From Acidovorax sp. A79 (lineage in GTDB: Bacteria; Pseudomonadota; Gammaproteobacteria; Burkholderiales; Burkholderiaceae_C): a stretch of 64,000 nt of DNA. The position numbers and the translations under genes are program-made. Below the pieces are notes generated by a model that worked only from the letters and a program-made list of their open reading frames with translations, was not told where the DNA came from and made no database searches. The stretch lies in NCBI RefSeq assembly GCF_041154505.1, contig NZ_AP028672.1, positions 1,315,001 to 1,379,000 of the forward strand, in the 5' to 3' direction. Position 1 is the stretch's first letter, and every line of letters starts with the position of its first letter. Of this stretch, positions 1 to 11,617 are shown piece by piece.

Positions 1-1
1 C

Positions 2-556
2 GGATTTGCCGCAGCGGCAGCCGCGGCCGCGGCATCGGGCGGCGCCCGCCGCGCAGCGGACCCGGCCGATGAGCCGCAGACACTGCGCCCTGAACTGGAC
101 CTGCCGGAGTTGCCGTCGGCGACCGCTCCCGCCTGGAATGCGCCAGAAGTGGCACCAGCCTCGGGCACGATGGCGCCTCCGCCCGTGGCCAATCTGGACT
201 TTCCTTCGGCGGACGACCTGAGCATGGCACCCTCGGGCCCCATGCCGCTCACCGCGGATGCCCAGGACTCCGGCCCGATGGAGTTTGACCTCGGCGACCT
301 GTCGCTGGACCTGAACGCCCCCTCCAAGCCCATGGCGGCCCCCGCAGCCAAGGCCCCTCTGCCGGCCCCTGAATTGAGCGACGACGGCTCGGCGGCGGCG
401 CAGGACGACCCACTGGCCACCAAGCTCGCGCTCGCCGAAGAGTTCAATGCCATCGGTGATACGGATGGTGCACGCACGCTGATCGAAGAAGTGGTTGCCG
501 AGTCCAGCGGCGCGCTCAAGACCCGCGCCCAGCGCATGCTGGCCGAACTGGGTTGA
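2..556 (+). CDS. fimV: FimV-like protein, C-terminal part (gene starts before the window)
   Basis: The reading frame is open from the first bases of the window, so the 5' end lies outside. The visible 184 residues begin with an Ala/Pro-rich acidic linker and end with a helical module containing LALAEEFNAIGDTDGAR and finishing in RMLAELG. This is the conserved C-terminal TPR-like domain of FimV and related LysM-domain inner membrane proteins. In Pseudomonas FimV is a polar hub for type IV pili and twitching motility. The position just upstream of truA is the usual one in betaproteobacteria and pseudomonads. The peptidoglycan-binding LysM part and membrane segment are not in view, so the function rests on the tail domain and the neighbour. 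Confidence 0.85.
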   Translation, partial: GFAAAAAAAAASGGARRAADPADEPQTLRPELDLPELPSATAPAWNAPEVAPASGTMAPPPVANLDFPSADDLSMAPSGPMPLTADAQDSGPMEFDLGDLSLDLNAPSKPMAAPAAKAPLPAPELSDDGSAAAQDDPLATKLALAEEFNAIGDTDGARTLIEEVVAESSGALKTRAQRMLAELG

Positions 557-605
557 TGCGGCCCGCCCCGCAGGCCGCCCCCGCCCGCCCCCAGGCCGCC
601 ACTCC

Positions 606-1427
606 ATGACCCGGGTGGCGCTGGGTGTCAGCTACAACGGCCAGGCCTACAGCGGCTGGCAAAGCCAGCTGTCCCGCGACACCATTCAAGACAAGCTCGA
701 AGCGGCCCTGGGCCGCTTTGCCACGCACCCTGTGAGCACGCTGTGCGCAGGCCGCACCGATGCGGGCGTGCATGGGCTGATGCAGGTGGTGCACTTCGAC
801 ACGCCACTGAACCGCCCCTGCGCTTCGTGGGTGCGCGGCACCAATACCTTCCTCCCTGCCGACATTGCCGTGCAATGGGCGCAGCACGTGCCGGACAGTT
901 TTCACGCCCGGGCCAGCGCCGTCGCGCGGCGCTATGCGTATGTGCTGCTGCAATCACCCGTGCGGCCCAGCGTGGACTCGGGGCGCGTGGGATGGGTATT
1001 CCACCCGCTCCATCACGATGCGATGCGCCAGGCCGTAGACCACCTGCTGGGCGAACATGACTTCACCTCGTTTCGTGCATCCGCGTGCCAGGCCAAGTCG
1101 CCCGTCAAGACCCTGCAGCGCATCGATATCTCGCGCCGGGGCCTCAACGCCCCGCACCCGGAACTGGGTTGGAGTTCCTGCTACTGGCGCTTCGAGTTCG
1201 AGGCCAACGCGTTCCTGCACCACATGATCCGCAACATCATGGGCTGCCTGGTGGCCGTGGGCCAAGGCAAATACCCTCCGCAGTGGGTAGCGCAGGTACT
1301 CGCGGCAAGATCGCGCGACGCCGCGGCACCCACGTTCTCTCCGGATGGACTGTATTTTCAAGGCCCTGTCTACGACGCCTCGTGGGGCCTGCCCCAGCGC
1401 ACGGCTGCGTATGATTGGCTGCCATGA
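606..1427 (+). CDS. truA: tRNA pseudouridine(38-40) synthase TruA
   Basis: TruA isomerises uridines 38-40 in the anticodon stem of many tRNAs. The protein is 273 residues, the usual length. It carries the hallmark CAGRTDAGVHG, with catalytic Asp at about residue 52, and later the RNA-binding region around HHMIRNIMG. I chose the ATG at 606 because the family begins with a beta strand of the type TRVALGVSYNG; the frame stays open upstream but lacks similarity there. It follows fimV by 49 nt, and its stop overlaps the trpF start (ATGA at 1424-1427), suggesting translational coupling with the tryptophan genes. Confidence 0.95.
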   Translation: MTRVALGVSYNGQAYSGWQSQLSRDTIQDKLEAALGRFATHPVSTLCAGRTDAGVHGLMQVVHFDTPLNRPCASWVRGTNTFLPADIAVQWAQHVPDSFHARASAVARRYAYVLLQSPVRPSVDSGRVGWVFHPLHHDAMRQAVDHLLGEHDFTSFRASACQAKSPVKTLQRIDISRRGLNAPHPELGWSSCYWRFEFEANAFLHHMIRNIMGCLVAVGQGKYPPQWVAQVLAARSRDAAAPTFSPDGLYFQGPVYDASWGLPQRTAAYDWLP

Positions 1428-2179
1428 AAGCCAAAGAAGTCCCCTCCCCGGCCCGCACCCGCATCAAGATCTGTGGCCTGACCCGCGAAGAAGACGTCGA
1501 CGCGGCCGTGGCGGCTGGCGCGGATGCCGTCGGATTCGTGCTCTACGCGCCCAGCCCACGTGCCGTGACACCCGAACGCGCGGCACAGCTGGCCAGGCGC
1601 CTGCCCCCTTTTGTCACGCCGGTTTTGCTCTTCGTGAATGAAACCGCTCCCAAAGTGATAGCTGCCAGCGCTTTGATAGCGGGTGCCACCGTGCAATTTC
1701 ATGGTGACGAGACGCCCGAGGATTGCCTGGCCGCCACCGGCCAGGGGGCACGGCCTTACCTGCGGGCCGCGCGCATTCCCCTTGGCGACGGTGCGGCACG
1801 GTTCGACCTCGTAAAATACGCGCACGATTACTCCCACGCCCAGGCCATCCTGCTCGACGCCCATGTCGAGGGGTACGGCGGCGGCGGCAAGGCATTCAAT
1901 TGGTCACTCCTTCCACCAAGCGTCAGCTCTCACCTCGTTTTGTCTGGTGGACTCACGCCTGCAAACGTGACCGATGGCATTTTGCAAGTCCGCCCGCGTT
2001 GCAAGACGCTGGCGGTTGATGTCAGCTCCGGCGTCGAGGCCGTAGATCCGAACAGCCCCGATGGCAAGCCCCTGAAGGGCATCAAGGACGCCGGAAAAAT
2101 CCATCGGTTCATCGCCGCCGTGCGCGCGGCCGATGCCCAACTTGCAAAGAACCCTCATGAATTCCTATCAGCAACCTGA
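1424..2179 (+). CDS. trpF: Phosphoribosylanthranilate isomerase TrpF
   Basis: TrpF converts N-(5-phosphoribosyl)anthranilate to CdRP, the third step from chorismate to tryptophan. The TIM-barrel signs are IKICGLT near the N terminus (catalytic Cys at about residue 17), the phosphate loop [10 protein letters not shown] and the catalytic Asp in AVDVSSGVE. At 251 residues it is longer than most single-domain TrpF proteins (roughly 200-220). Part of the excess is a segment at about residues 78-86 encoded by a stretch matching the dispersed family repeat (1657-1680). The start overlaps the truA stop by 4 nt and the end overlaps trpB by 23 nt, so trpF, trpB and trpA form one translationally coupled group. 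A TTG at 1415 in the same frame is a less likely start. Confidence 0.94.
   Translation: MKAKEVPSPARTRIKICGLTREEDVDAAVAAGADAVGFVLYAPSPRAVTPERAAQLARRLPPFVTPVLLFVNETAPKVIAASALIAGATVQFHGDETPEDCLAATGQGARPYLRAARIPLGDGAARFDLVKYAHDYSHAQAILLDAHVEGYGGGGKAFNWSLLPPSVSSHLVLSGGLTPANVTDGILQVRPRCKTLAVDVSSGVEAVDPNSPDGKPLKGIKDAGKIHRFIAAVRAADAQLAKNPHEFLSAT
1657..1680 (+). repeat. Half copy of the dispersed family repeat inside trpF
   Basis: GATAGCTGCCAGCGCTT at 1657-1673 matches the same segment of the intergenic copy at 5347-5363 at 16 of 17 positions. Only this half is present; the matching AAGCGCT half is absent. It is in frame and encodes VIAASAL in a surface-exposed stretch of TrpF just before the conserved QFHGDE. 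Confidence 0.6.
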
Positions 2180-3434
2180 TGCTTCAGGCCATTTCGGCTC
2201 CTACGGCGGCAGCTTCGTCAGCGAGACACTGACCCACGCCATCCAGGAACTGCGCGAGGCGTACGCCCGCTACCAGAACGACCCAGAGTTCCTCGCAGAA
2301 TTCCACTACGAGCTCAAGCACTTCGTGGGCCGCCCATCGCCCGTGTACCACGCCGCGCGCACCAGCCGCGAAACGGGCGGCGCGCAGATCTACCTCAAGC
2401 GCGAAGACCTCAACCACACCGGCGCCCACAAGATCAACAACGTGATCGGCCAGGCCATGCTCGCCAAGCGCATGGGCAAGCCCCGCATCATTGCCGAGAC
2501 GGGCGCCGGCCAGCACGGCGTGGCCACGGCCACGATCTGCGCGCGCTACGGCCTGGAATGCGTGGTCTACATGGGCAGCGAGGACGTGAAGCGCCAGAGC
2601 CCGAACGTCTTTCGCATGAAACTGCTGGGCGCCACCGTCGTGCCTGTCGAGTCGGGCAGCAAGACCCTGAAGGACGCGCTCAACGAGGCCATGCGCGACT
2701 GGGTGGCCAATGTGGACAACACGTTCTACATCATCGGCACGGTGGCGGGCCCGCACCCCTACCCGATGATGGTGCGCGATTTCCAGAGCGTGATCGGCAA
2801 GGAAGCCATCGAACAGATGCCCCCCATGCTCGCCGCGCAGAAGATCGCCGCCGAGCAGCCCGATGCCGTGATCGCCTGCGTGGGCGGCGGCAGCAATGCC
2901 ATGGGCATCTTCCATCCGTACATCCCGTTCGAGAAGACGCGCCTGATCGGCGTGGAGGCCGCCGGCGAAGGTCTGGACAGCGGCAAGCACTCGGCATCGC
3001 TGCAGCGTGGCTCCAGTGGCGTGCTGCACGGCAACCGCACCTTCATCCTGCAGGATGCCAACGGCCAGATCACCGAAACGCACAGCATCAGCGCGGGCCT
3101 GGACTACCCCGGCGTAGGTCCCGAGCACGCATGGCTGCAGGAGATCGGACGCGCCGAGTACGTGGGCATCACCGACCAGGAAGCGCTGTCCGCCTTCCAC
3201 CACCTGTGCCGCACCGAAGGCATCATCCCGGCGCTGGAATCGAGCCACGCCTTCGCCTATGCCCTCAAGCTTGCACCCACGATGCGGCCGGACCAGTCCA
3301 TCCTGGTCAACCTCTCGGGCCGGGGCGACAAGGACATCGGCACCGTGGCCGACCTGTCAGGAGAAGATTTCTACGACCGCCCCTCCATGCGCGGCCTGAC
3401 CGTCAAGGGCGCCCCAGGAGACGCCAAGCCATGA
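2157..3434 (+). CDS. trpB: Tryptophan synthase beta subunit
   Basis: TrpB condenses indole with L-serine in a PLP-dependent reaction, working as an alpha2-beta2 complex with TrpA. It is 425 residues, slightly longer at the N terminus than E. coli Trp[11 protein letters not shown] holds the PLP lysine (Lys92), and [10 protein letters not shown] is the cofactor phosphate loop. The ATG at 2157 gives [18 protein letters not shown], the typical TrpB opening; an in-frame start at 2133 would add eight unconserved residues. It overlaps the trpF end by 23 nt and its stop shares ATGA with the trpA start. Confidence 0.97.
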   Translation: MNSYQQPDASGHFGSYGGSFVSETLTHAIQELREAYARYQNDPEFLAEFHYELKHFVGRPSPVYHAARTSRETGGAQIYLKREDLNHTGAHKINNVIGQAMLAKRMGKPRIIAETGAGQHGVATATICARYGLECVVYMGSEDVKRQSPNVFRMKLLGATVVPVESGSKTLKDALNEAMRDWVANVDNTFYIIGTVAGPHPYPMMVRDFQSVIGKEAIEQMPPMLAAQKIAAEQPDAVIACVGGGSNAMGIFHPYIPFEKTRLIGVEAAGEGLDSGKHSASLQRGSSGVLHGNRTFILQDANGQITETHSISAGLDYPGVGPEHAWLQEIGRAEYVGITDQEALSAFHHLCRTEGIIPALESSHAFAYALKLAPTMRPDQSILVNLSGRGDKDIGTVADLSGEDFYDRPSMRGLTVKGAPGDAKP

Positions 3435-4240
3435 GCCGCATAGACACCACTTTCGAACAGCTGAAAGCCCAGGGCCGCAAGGCGCTGATTCCCTATGTCA
3501 CCGCCGGTTTTCCGTTTGCCGACATCACGCCCGCCCTCATGCACGGCATGGTGGAGGCCGGTGCCGACGTGATCGAACTGGGCGTGCCCTTCTCCGACCC
3601 CATGGCCGACGGCCCCGTCATCCAGAAGGCGGGCGAAAAGGCGCTGGGCCTGGGTGTAGGCATGGTGCAGGTGCTGGACCACGTGCGCGAGTTCCGCAAG
3701 CGCAACAGCACCACGCCCGTGGTGCTGATGGGCTACGCGAACCCGGTGGAGCGCTATGACCAGATCCACGGCGCAGGCGCCTTTGTGCGCGACAGCGCCG
3801 AGGCCGGTGTCGATGGCGTGCTCATCGTGGACTACCCGCCCGAGGAATGCGAGGCCTTCGCGGCCAGCCTGCGCGCGCACGGCATGGACCTGATCTTCCT
3901 GCTGGCCCCCACCAGCACGGATGAACGCATGGCCCAGGTGGCGCGCGTGGCCAGCGGCTATGTGTACTACGTATCGCTCAAGGGCGTGACCGGTTCGGGC
4001 GCGCTCGACACCTCGGCCGTGGAGCAGATGCTGCCCCGCATCCGCCAGCATGTGACCATCCCCGTGGGCGTGGGCTTCGGCATCCGCGATGCGGCCACGG
4101 CCCAGGCGATCGGCAAGGTGGCGGATGCCGTGGTCATCGGCAGCCGCATCATCCAGCTCATCGAGGACCAGGAACACGCCAAGGTGGTGCCCCTGACCAT
4201 CGACTTCCTGCGCGGCATCCGCAAGGCTTTGGACGCGTAG
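3431..4240 (+). CDS. trpA: Tryptophan synthase alpha subunit
   Basis: TrpA cleaves indole-3-glycerol phosphate and passes indole through the tunnel to TrpB. It is 269 residues. The catalytic pair is visible in [16 protein letters not shown] (Glu49 and Asp60), and the loop SLKGVTGSG follows later. The ATG at 3431 overlaps the trpB stop by 4 nt, so the two chains are probably made in equal amounts by coupled translation. After its stop comes a GC-rich hairpin repeat and then accD in the same direction. No trp attenuator is visible, as expected when trpE, trpG, trpD and trpC lie elsewhere. Confidence 0.97.
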   Translation: MSRIDTTFEQLKAQGRKALIPYVTAGFPFADITPALMHGMVEAGADVIELGVPFSDPMADGPVIQKAGEKALGLGVGMVQVLDHVREFRKRNSTTPVVLMGYANPVERYDQIHGAGAFVRDSAEAGVDGVLIVDYPPEECEAFAASLRAHGMDLIFLLAPTSTDERMAQVARVASGYVYYVSLKGVTGSGALDTSAVEQMLPRIRQHVTIPVGVGFGIRDAATAQAIGKVADAVVIGSRIIQLIEDQEHAKVVPLTIDFLRGIRKALDA

Positions 4241-4251
4241 AATAAAGAGCA

Positions 4252-4340
4252 TCCCCCTGAGCGGCTTTGCCGTTTCCCCCTTCTCTCGCGCTTTGCGCGG
4301 GAAGGGGGACGCTCCCAGCGCGGCGGGGCGGCCCTTGCGC
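4252..4340 (+). repeat. GC-rich hairpin repeat, copy 1 (trpA-accD gap)
   Basis: The element begins CCCCCTGAG and contains the inverted pair TCCCCCTTC (4275-4283) and GAAGGGGGA (4301-4309), with a second CGCGC/GCGCG pairing inside. It continues with GGGGGACGC and a GCGGGGCGGCCCTT segment. A similar element lies in the opposite orientation at 5452-5530, on the other side of accD. It could slow or end transcription between trpA and accD, but there is no clear U-tract. Confidence 0.6.
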
Positions 4341-4416
4341 GGGAGCCGTGGCCTTTGGGCCGCGCCAGTTTCAAGGCCGTGCCGCCGCTGCTGGCCCATT
4401 CATACAGAGGAAAACC

Positions 4417-5289
4417 ATGTCCTGGCTCGAAAAACTTCTGCCCTCCAAGATCCAGCAAACGGACCCCACCGAGCGCCGCCAGGTGCCTGAAGGCCTGTGG
4501 ATCAAGTGCCCGAGCTGCGAGACGGTGCTTTACAAGGCCGATCTGGAGCACAACCAGAACGTCTGCCCCCACTGCAGCCACCACCACCGCATCGGCGCCC
4601 GCGCGCGGCTCAATGCCTTCCTGGATGCCGAAGGCCGCTACGAAATCGGCCAGGAAGTGCTGCCGGTGGACGCCCTCAAGTTCAAGGACAGCCGCAAATA
4701 CCCCGAGCGCCTGAAGGAAGCCCTGGAGAACACCGGCGAGACCGACGCCCTCATCGTCATGGGCGGCGCGGTCAAGAGCATCAACATGGTGGCCGCGTGC
4801 TTCGAGTTCGACTTCATGGGCGGCTCCATGGGCTCCGTGGTGGGCGAGCGCTTCGTGCGGGGCGTGGAAACCGCCATCGAACAGAAAGTGCCTTTCATCT
4901 GCTTCACCGCCACCGGCGGCGCGCGCATGCAGGAAGGCCTGCTGTCGCTGATGCAGATGGCCAAGACCAATGCCGCCCTGACCCGCCTGGCCAAGAAGGG
5001 CCTGCCCTACATCAGCGTGCTGACCGATCCGACCATGGGCGGCGTGAGCGCGGGCTTTGCCTTCGTGGGCGACATCGTGATCGCCGAGCCCAAGGCCCTG
5101 ATCGGCTTTGCCGGCCCGCGCGTGATCGAATCCACCGTGCGCGTGACCCTGCCCGAGGGCTTTCAGCGCGCCGAGTTCCTGCAGACCAAGGGCGCCGTGG
5201 ACTTCATTTGCGACCGCCGCGAACTGCGCAACACCGTGGCCAGCAGCCTGGCCATGCTGCAGCGTCTGCCCGCCGATGCAGTGATGTAA
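4417..5289 (+). CDS. accD: Acetyl-CoA carboxylase carboxyltransferase subunit beta
   Basis: AccD forms the carboxyltransferase with AccA and moves the carboxyl group from biotin carboxyl carrier protein to acetyl-CoA, giving malonyl-CoA for fatty acid synthesis. It is 290 residues. The N-terminal zinc ribbon has four cysteines, C31-x2-C34 and C50-x2-C53, followed by the crotonase-like fold with [12 protein letters not shown] and [12 protein letters not shown]. The ATG at 4417 has AGAGG upstream and gives the standard [12 protein letters not shown] opening; the frame extends upstream only through the repeat. accD after trpA is common in betaproteobacteria, where folC often follows; here the downstream gene is instead on the other strand. 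Confidence 0.97.
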   Translation: MSWLEKLLPSKIQQTDPTERRQVPEGLWIKCPSCETVLYKADLEHNQNVCPHCSHHHRIGARARLNAFLDAEGRYEIGQEVLPVDALKFKDSRKYPERLKEALENTGETDALIVMGGAVKSINMVAACFEFDFMGGSMGSVVGERFVRGVETAIEQKVPFICFTATGGARMQEGLLSLMQMAKTNAALTRLAKKGLPYISVLTDPTMGGVSAGFAFVGDIVIAEPKALIGFAGPRVIESTVRVTLPEGFQRAEFLQTKGAVDFICDRRELRNTVASSLAMLQRLPADAVM

Positions 5290-5333
5290 GTCATCCAAGC
5301 GACAGCGGGTCCGCAAAGTAACTCACGAGGAGA

Positions 5334-5383
5334 TCGCTTCTTTTTTGATAGCTGTCAGCGCTTACCAGATAAGCGCCAGAGGC
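5334..5383 (+). repeat. Dispersed family repeat, intergenic copy downstream of accD
   Basis: This copy reads GATAGCTGTCAGCGCTT, a 7-nt loop, AAGCGCCAGAGGC, preceded by a T-rich run and a degenerate GCTTC arm that can pair weakly with GATAGC. It begins about 45 nt after the accD stop. Two adjacent hairpins, a weak one in the ATAGC half and a strong AGCGCTT/AAGCGC one, are the signature shared with the other copies in the window. Confidence 0.8.
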
Positions 5384-5451
5384 ATATTTTATCAGCCCCC
5401 CCGCACAGCACGCAGCCGTTGATACCGGCGCGGTGCCTGCCAGAGAGGGCA

Positions 5452-5530
5452 AGGAAGGGCTGCCCCGCAGCGAGGCCCGCGTCCCCCTCATCCCCTTGAG
5501 GGGGAAGGCGCCGACGGCGACTCAGGGGGG
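5452..5530 (-). repeat. GC-rich hairpin repeat, copy 2 (inverted relative to copy 1)
   Basis: Read on the minus strand this stretch begins CCCCCCTGAGTCGCC, then has CTTCCCCCT, a short loop, GAGGGGGACGC and CGCTGCGGGGCAGCCCTT. The order of blocks matches copy 1 at 4252-4340. It stops within 2 nt of the yggT stop codon (5532), so it forms the 3' flank of yggT and, together with copy 1, frames accD as an inverted pair. Confidence 0.6.
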
Positions 5531-5531
5531 G

Positions 5532-6080
5532 TTACCTCATCACGCTGGCCTGCAGATGGCCCAGCACGATCATGGCCACCTGCAGCAGCACCAGCACGGC
5601 CAGGGGCGACAGATCGATCCCTCCGACCAGCGGGATGATGCGGCGAAATGGCCGCAACACCGGTTCGCACAGCCGGGCGATCACGTCCGAGAGTTGCGAC
5701 CGTGCCTGCACCCAGGACATCACGGCATGGACGATCAGGAGGCCGATCAGCCCCGACACCGCCACACGCGCCAGCCCGAACAAGGCAAGCCACGGCAGCC
5801 ACGCCCATGCGGACGCCGCGCCCAGCAGGAGCGTGAGCAGGAAATACTGCAGCAGTTGCAACAGCGCGGCCGCGACGAGGCTTGACACATCCCAGCGCCC
5901 CACGGGCCGAATCACCTTGCGCAGCGGCATGACCAGCCAGTCCGTCAGTGCAAAAACCAGCCCGCCGACAGGGTTGGAAAACGGGATGCGCTGCCATTGC
6001 ATATACAGGCGCAGCAGGCAGGCCCCCGTGAGCAGGCCACCAACAACGTCGAGCAGGAATGAGGCGATCTGGTAGAGCAT
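5532..6080 (-). CDS. yggT: YggT family integral membrane protein
   Basis: This is a 182-residue membrane protein with two homologous YggT units. Each has a hydrophobic pair of helices and an amphipathic stretch with Arg/Pro motifs (LVMPLRKVIRPVG and CEPVLRPFRRIIPLVGG). YggT proteins are implicated in osmotic tolerance and membrane or septum organisation, but the biochemical role is not settled. I chose the ATG at 6080 (MLYQIASFLL) because the family starts directly with the first transmembrane segment; the frame extends a further 32 unconserved residues upstream. It stands alone on the minus strand, divergent from the LON-domain gene with 79 nt between start codons. Confidence 0.85.
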   Translation of the reverse strand: MLYQIASFLLDVVGGLLTGACLLRLYMQWQRIPFSNPVGGLVFALTDWLVMPLRKVIRPVGRWDVSSLVAAALLQLLQYFLLTLLLGAASAWAWLPWLALFGLARVAVSGLIGLLIVHAVMSWVQARSQLSDVIARLCEPVLRPFRRIIPLVGGIDLSPLAVLVLLQVAMIVLGHLQASVMR

Positions 6081-6159
6081 GGATGAGACAAAAGCAGTGG
6101 CGCGCAGCAAAAGCCGACGGTGTCGTGGGATGATAGCGGGCGAAGGCACCCACGCGCCC

Positions 6160-6798
6160 ATGACCCCACCCCTCACCTTGTCGTCCCTGCCGCTTTTCCC
6201 ATTGGGCTCCGTCCTGTTCCCGGACGGAATGTTGGCTCTGCGGGTGTTTGAGATGCGCTATCTTGACATGGTGCGCAAGTGCCACCAGGCAGGCGCACCT
6301 TTCGGCGTGGTCGCCCTAACCCAAGGCCGCGAAGTGCGCCAGGCCGGCGCGCCAGAAGAACGCTTCAACGATGTCGGCACCCTGGCCATGATCGAGCAAC
6401 TGGAGACACCCCAGCCCGGACTGATCACCCTGTCATGCCGTGGTAGCCAGCGCTTTCGCATTACCCAGCGCCATCACCTACCCCACGGCCTGTGGATTGC
6501 CGACGTGGGCCACATCGAACGGGATCTGACAATACCGGTTCCAGACGATCTCAAAAAGGCGTCAACCGCCTTGGCTCAGGTCTTGCACACACTGCAGCTG
6601 CGCGACCCCAATATGCCCAGCTTGATTACACCCACCGCGGCGCAACTGAATGATTGTGGCTGGGTAGCGAACCGTTGGTGCGAACTGCTGCCTGTGCCCC
6701 TGGAATTGAAACAACGGCTGATGGAGCTGGACAATCCGCTGGTGCGCTTGGAGTTGGTGGGGGATGTGTTGGAGCGGACGGGGATAGCGCAATCTTGA
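6160..6798 (+). CDS. LON substrate-binding domain protein (stand-alone LonN)
   Basis: The 212-residue protein opens with LPLFPLGSVLFPDGMLALRV and continues with RYLDMV, the signature of the N-terminal substrate-recognition domain of Lon protease (PUA-like fold). There is no AAA+ or protease domain, so it is one of the stand-alone LON-domain proteins whose client and function are not established. The ATG at 6160 is preferred; ATG codons at 6079 and 6130 lie upstream in frame. Its stop overlaps the start of the polysaccharide dehydratase gene by one base (TGATG at 6796-6800), an unusual coupling to an otherwise unrelated locus. Confidence 0.8.
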   Translation: MTPPLTLSSLPLFPLGSVLFPDGMLALRVFEMRYLDMVRKCHQAGAPFGVVALTQGREVRQAGAPEERFNDVGTLAMIEQLETPQPGLITLSCRGSQRFRITQRHHLPHGLWIADVGHIERDLTIPVPDDLKKASTALAQVLHTLQLRDPNMPSLITPTAAQLNDCGWVANRWCELLPVPLELKQRLMELDNPLVRLELVGDVLERTGIAQS

Positions 6799-8770
6799 TG
6801 AGCATGCCCCCACTTGACAATGCTTCAGCTACGTCATCGCCAATGGCACTTAGTACGCCCATGCTGAGCGCCATCCTATCGTGGCCACGGTCCACCAAGC
6901 GGATTTTCGTAGTGAGCTTGGATCTGTGCATGAGCCTTGCTGCGATGTGGCTGGCTTTTACCCTGCGGTTGGATACACCACATTGGCCCACCGGACTGCA
7001 ATGGTTGGTTTATGGCATGGGGCCTGCCTTAGCGCTGCCTATATTCATCCACGCGGGCTTGTACCGAGCCATCTTTCGTTACACCGGAATTGCCGCACTC
7101 ATCACCACAGGCAAAGCCGTTGCTCTATACGGTGCCCTACTGTTCAGCATTTTGCTCCTAGCTCAATGGGAGGGAGTGCCGCGCAGTGTTGGCGTGCTGC
7201 AACCGCTGATTCTGCTTCTGGTGGTGGGCTCCAGCCGAGCGCTGGGATGGTTCTGGTTGGCCGGTAGACCGCGCAACGCGACGCATCGACTACTCATTTA
7301 TGGAGCCGGCAGCGCAGGCGCGCAAACCGCCGCCGCTATGCAGAACATGCGACAGTATCAGTTGATGGGATTTGTGGACGACGACCCCAGGAAGGCGGGT
7401 AGCACCATCAACGGCGTGCGCGTGTGCAGTCCCAACAACCTGCCTGAGCTGATCGAACAACTAAAGGTCACTGACATACTTCTCGCACTGCCCAGCACCA
7501 CACGCCAGCGCAGACACCAAATCATTCAGAACCTTGGTAGCGCGGCCGTACGTGTGCGCACCCTGCCTGGGTTGTCTGACTTGGCTAGCGGTCGCGTTAC
7601 CGTGACGGACTTCCAGGAGTTGGATATCGAAGACCTACTGGGCCGCGAACCCGTCGCCCCCCAACCCAGCCTTATAGGAAGCGATCTTTCAGAGCAAGTG
7701 GTGCTGGTCACGGGAGCAGGCGGCAGTATCGGCAGCGAGTTGTGCCGCCAGATCGTGAACGAAAGACCAGCGCGGTTGCTGCTCGTGGACCACAGCGAAT
7801 ACGCGCTCTATGCCATCCACCACGAACTGCAGGCGCTGCGCGACCAGGGTGCGCATGCTTGCGAACTGGTACCACTGTTAGCCAACGTGGCCAACCCGCA
7901 CCGCATGGCCGATATCTGCCGCACGCACCGACCCTGCTCGATCTACCATGCAGCCGCCTACAAGCATGTCCCCATGGTCGAAGCAAACGTGAGCGAAGGC
8001 GTGCTCAATAACGTTTTCGGCACGCTCAACATGGTGCACATGGCCCTGGAATGTGGCACCCGCAATTTCGTACTCGTTTCCACCGACAAGGCCGTGCGCC
8101 CCACCAACGTCATGGGGGCGACCAAGCGCGTAGCCGAGCAAGTGCTGCAAGCCATTGCCGCCAGCCGAAAGTCACCGCTTAGCGGAGCGCAGGCAGAAAC
8201 CTACGCCCACTGGTCCTGTCCCACGCGCTTTTCCATGGTGCGTTTTGGTAACGTGCTGGGTTCCAGCGGGAGTGTGATTCCGCTGTTCCGGCGCCAGATC
8301 GCAGCAGGAGGCCCACTCACAGTCACGCACCCTGAAGTGACGCGCTATTTCATGACAATTCCCGAGGCAGCACAGCTTGTGCTGCAGGCGGGAGCCATGG
8401 CCGAAGGCGGGGACCTGTTCCTGCTTGACATGGGGGAGCCCATCCGTATCCTTGACGTGGCACGACGCATGGTGGCTCTGTCTGGCCTGACGGTGCGCGA
8501 TGCAGAGCATCCACAGGGCGACATAGCCATTGAGTTCACTGGACTACGCCCTGGTGAAAAACTGTTTGAAGAACTTCTGATCGGTGACAACCCCCTAGCC
8601 ACGGCGCATCCGCGCATCACGAGGGCACGCGAGGACTTCTGCCCGTGGCAGGAATTGCAAGTCATATTGCAGCCTCTGCACGAAGCTGCCAAGAAGAATG
8701 ACGAAGCCGAACTAAAGCACTTACTCTCTCGGCTAGTGCATGGCTATCAAACAGAACAAACGAAGATCCA

Positions 8771-8777
<7 letters not shown>
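6798..8777 (+). CDS. FlaA1/CapD/WbpM-type UDP-N-acetylglucosamine 4,6-dehydratase, membrane-bound
   Basis: This 659-residue protein has four N-terminal transmembrane segments (about residues 25-140), a CoA-binding-like Rossmann domain, and a second extended SDR domain starting with VLVTGAGGSIGSE near residue 302. The active-site stretch VSTDKAVRPTNVMGATK (about 428-444) has Met where most SDR enzymes have the catalytic Tyr, which is typical of PglF, WbpM and CapD. Such enzymes make UDP-4-keto-6-deoxy sugars, the precursors of bacillosamine, QuiNAc and FucNAc. It opens the polysaccharide locus. The aminotransferase at 20625 and the initiating transferase at 21781 are its logical partners. ATG codons at 6804 and 6843 are alternative starts. 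Confidence 0.9.

Positions 8778-11609
<2,832 letters not shown>

Positions 11610-11617
<8 letters not shown>

Noticed and set aside
1415..1423. TTG start for trpF at 1415
   Set aside because: It would add only three residues and the ATG at 1424 overlaps the truA stop in the usual ATGA manner.
3967..5316. Minus-strand frame of 449 codons over trpA and accD
   Set aside because: It runs across two well-supported genes and their gap with a His/Ala/Gly-rich translation, typical of antisense frames in high GC DNA.
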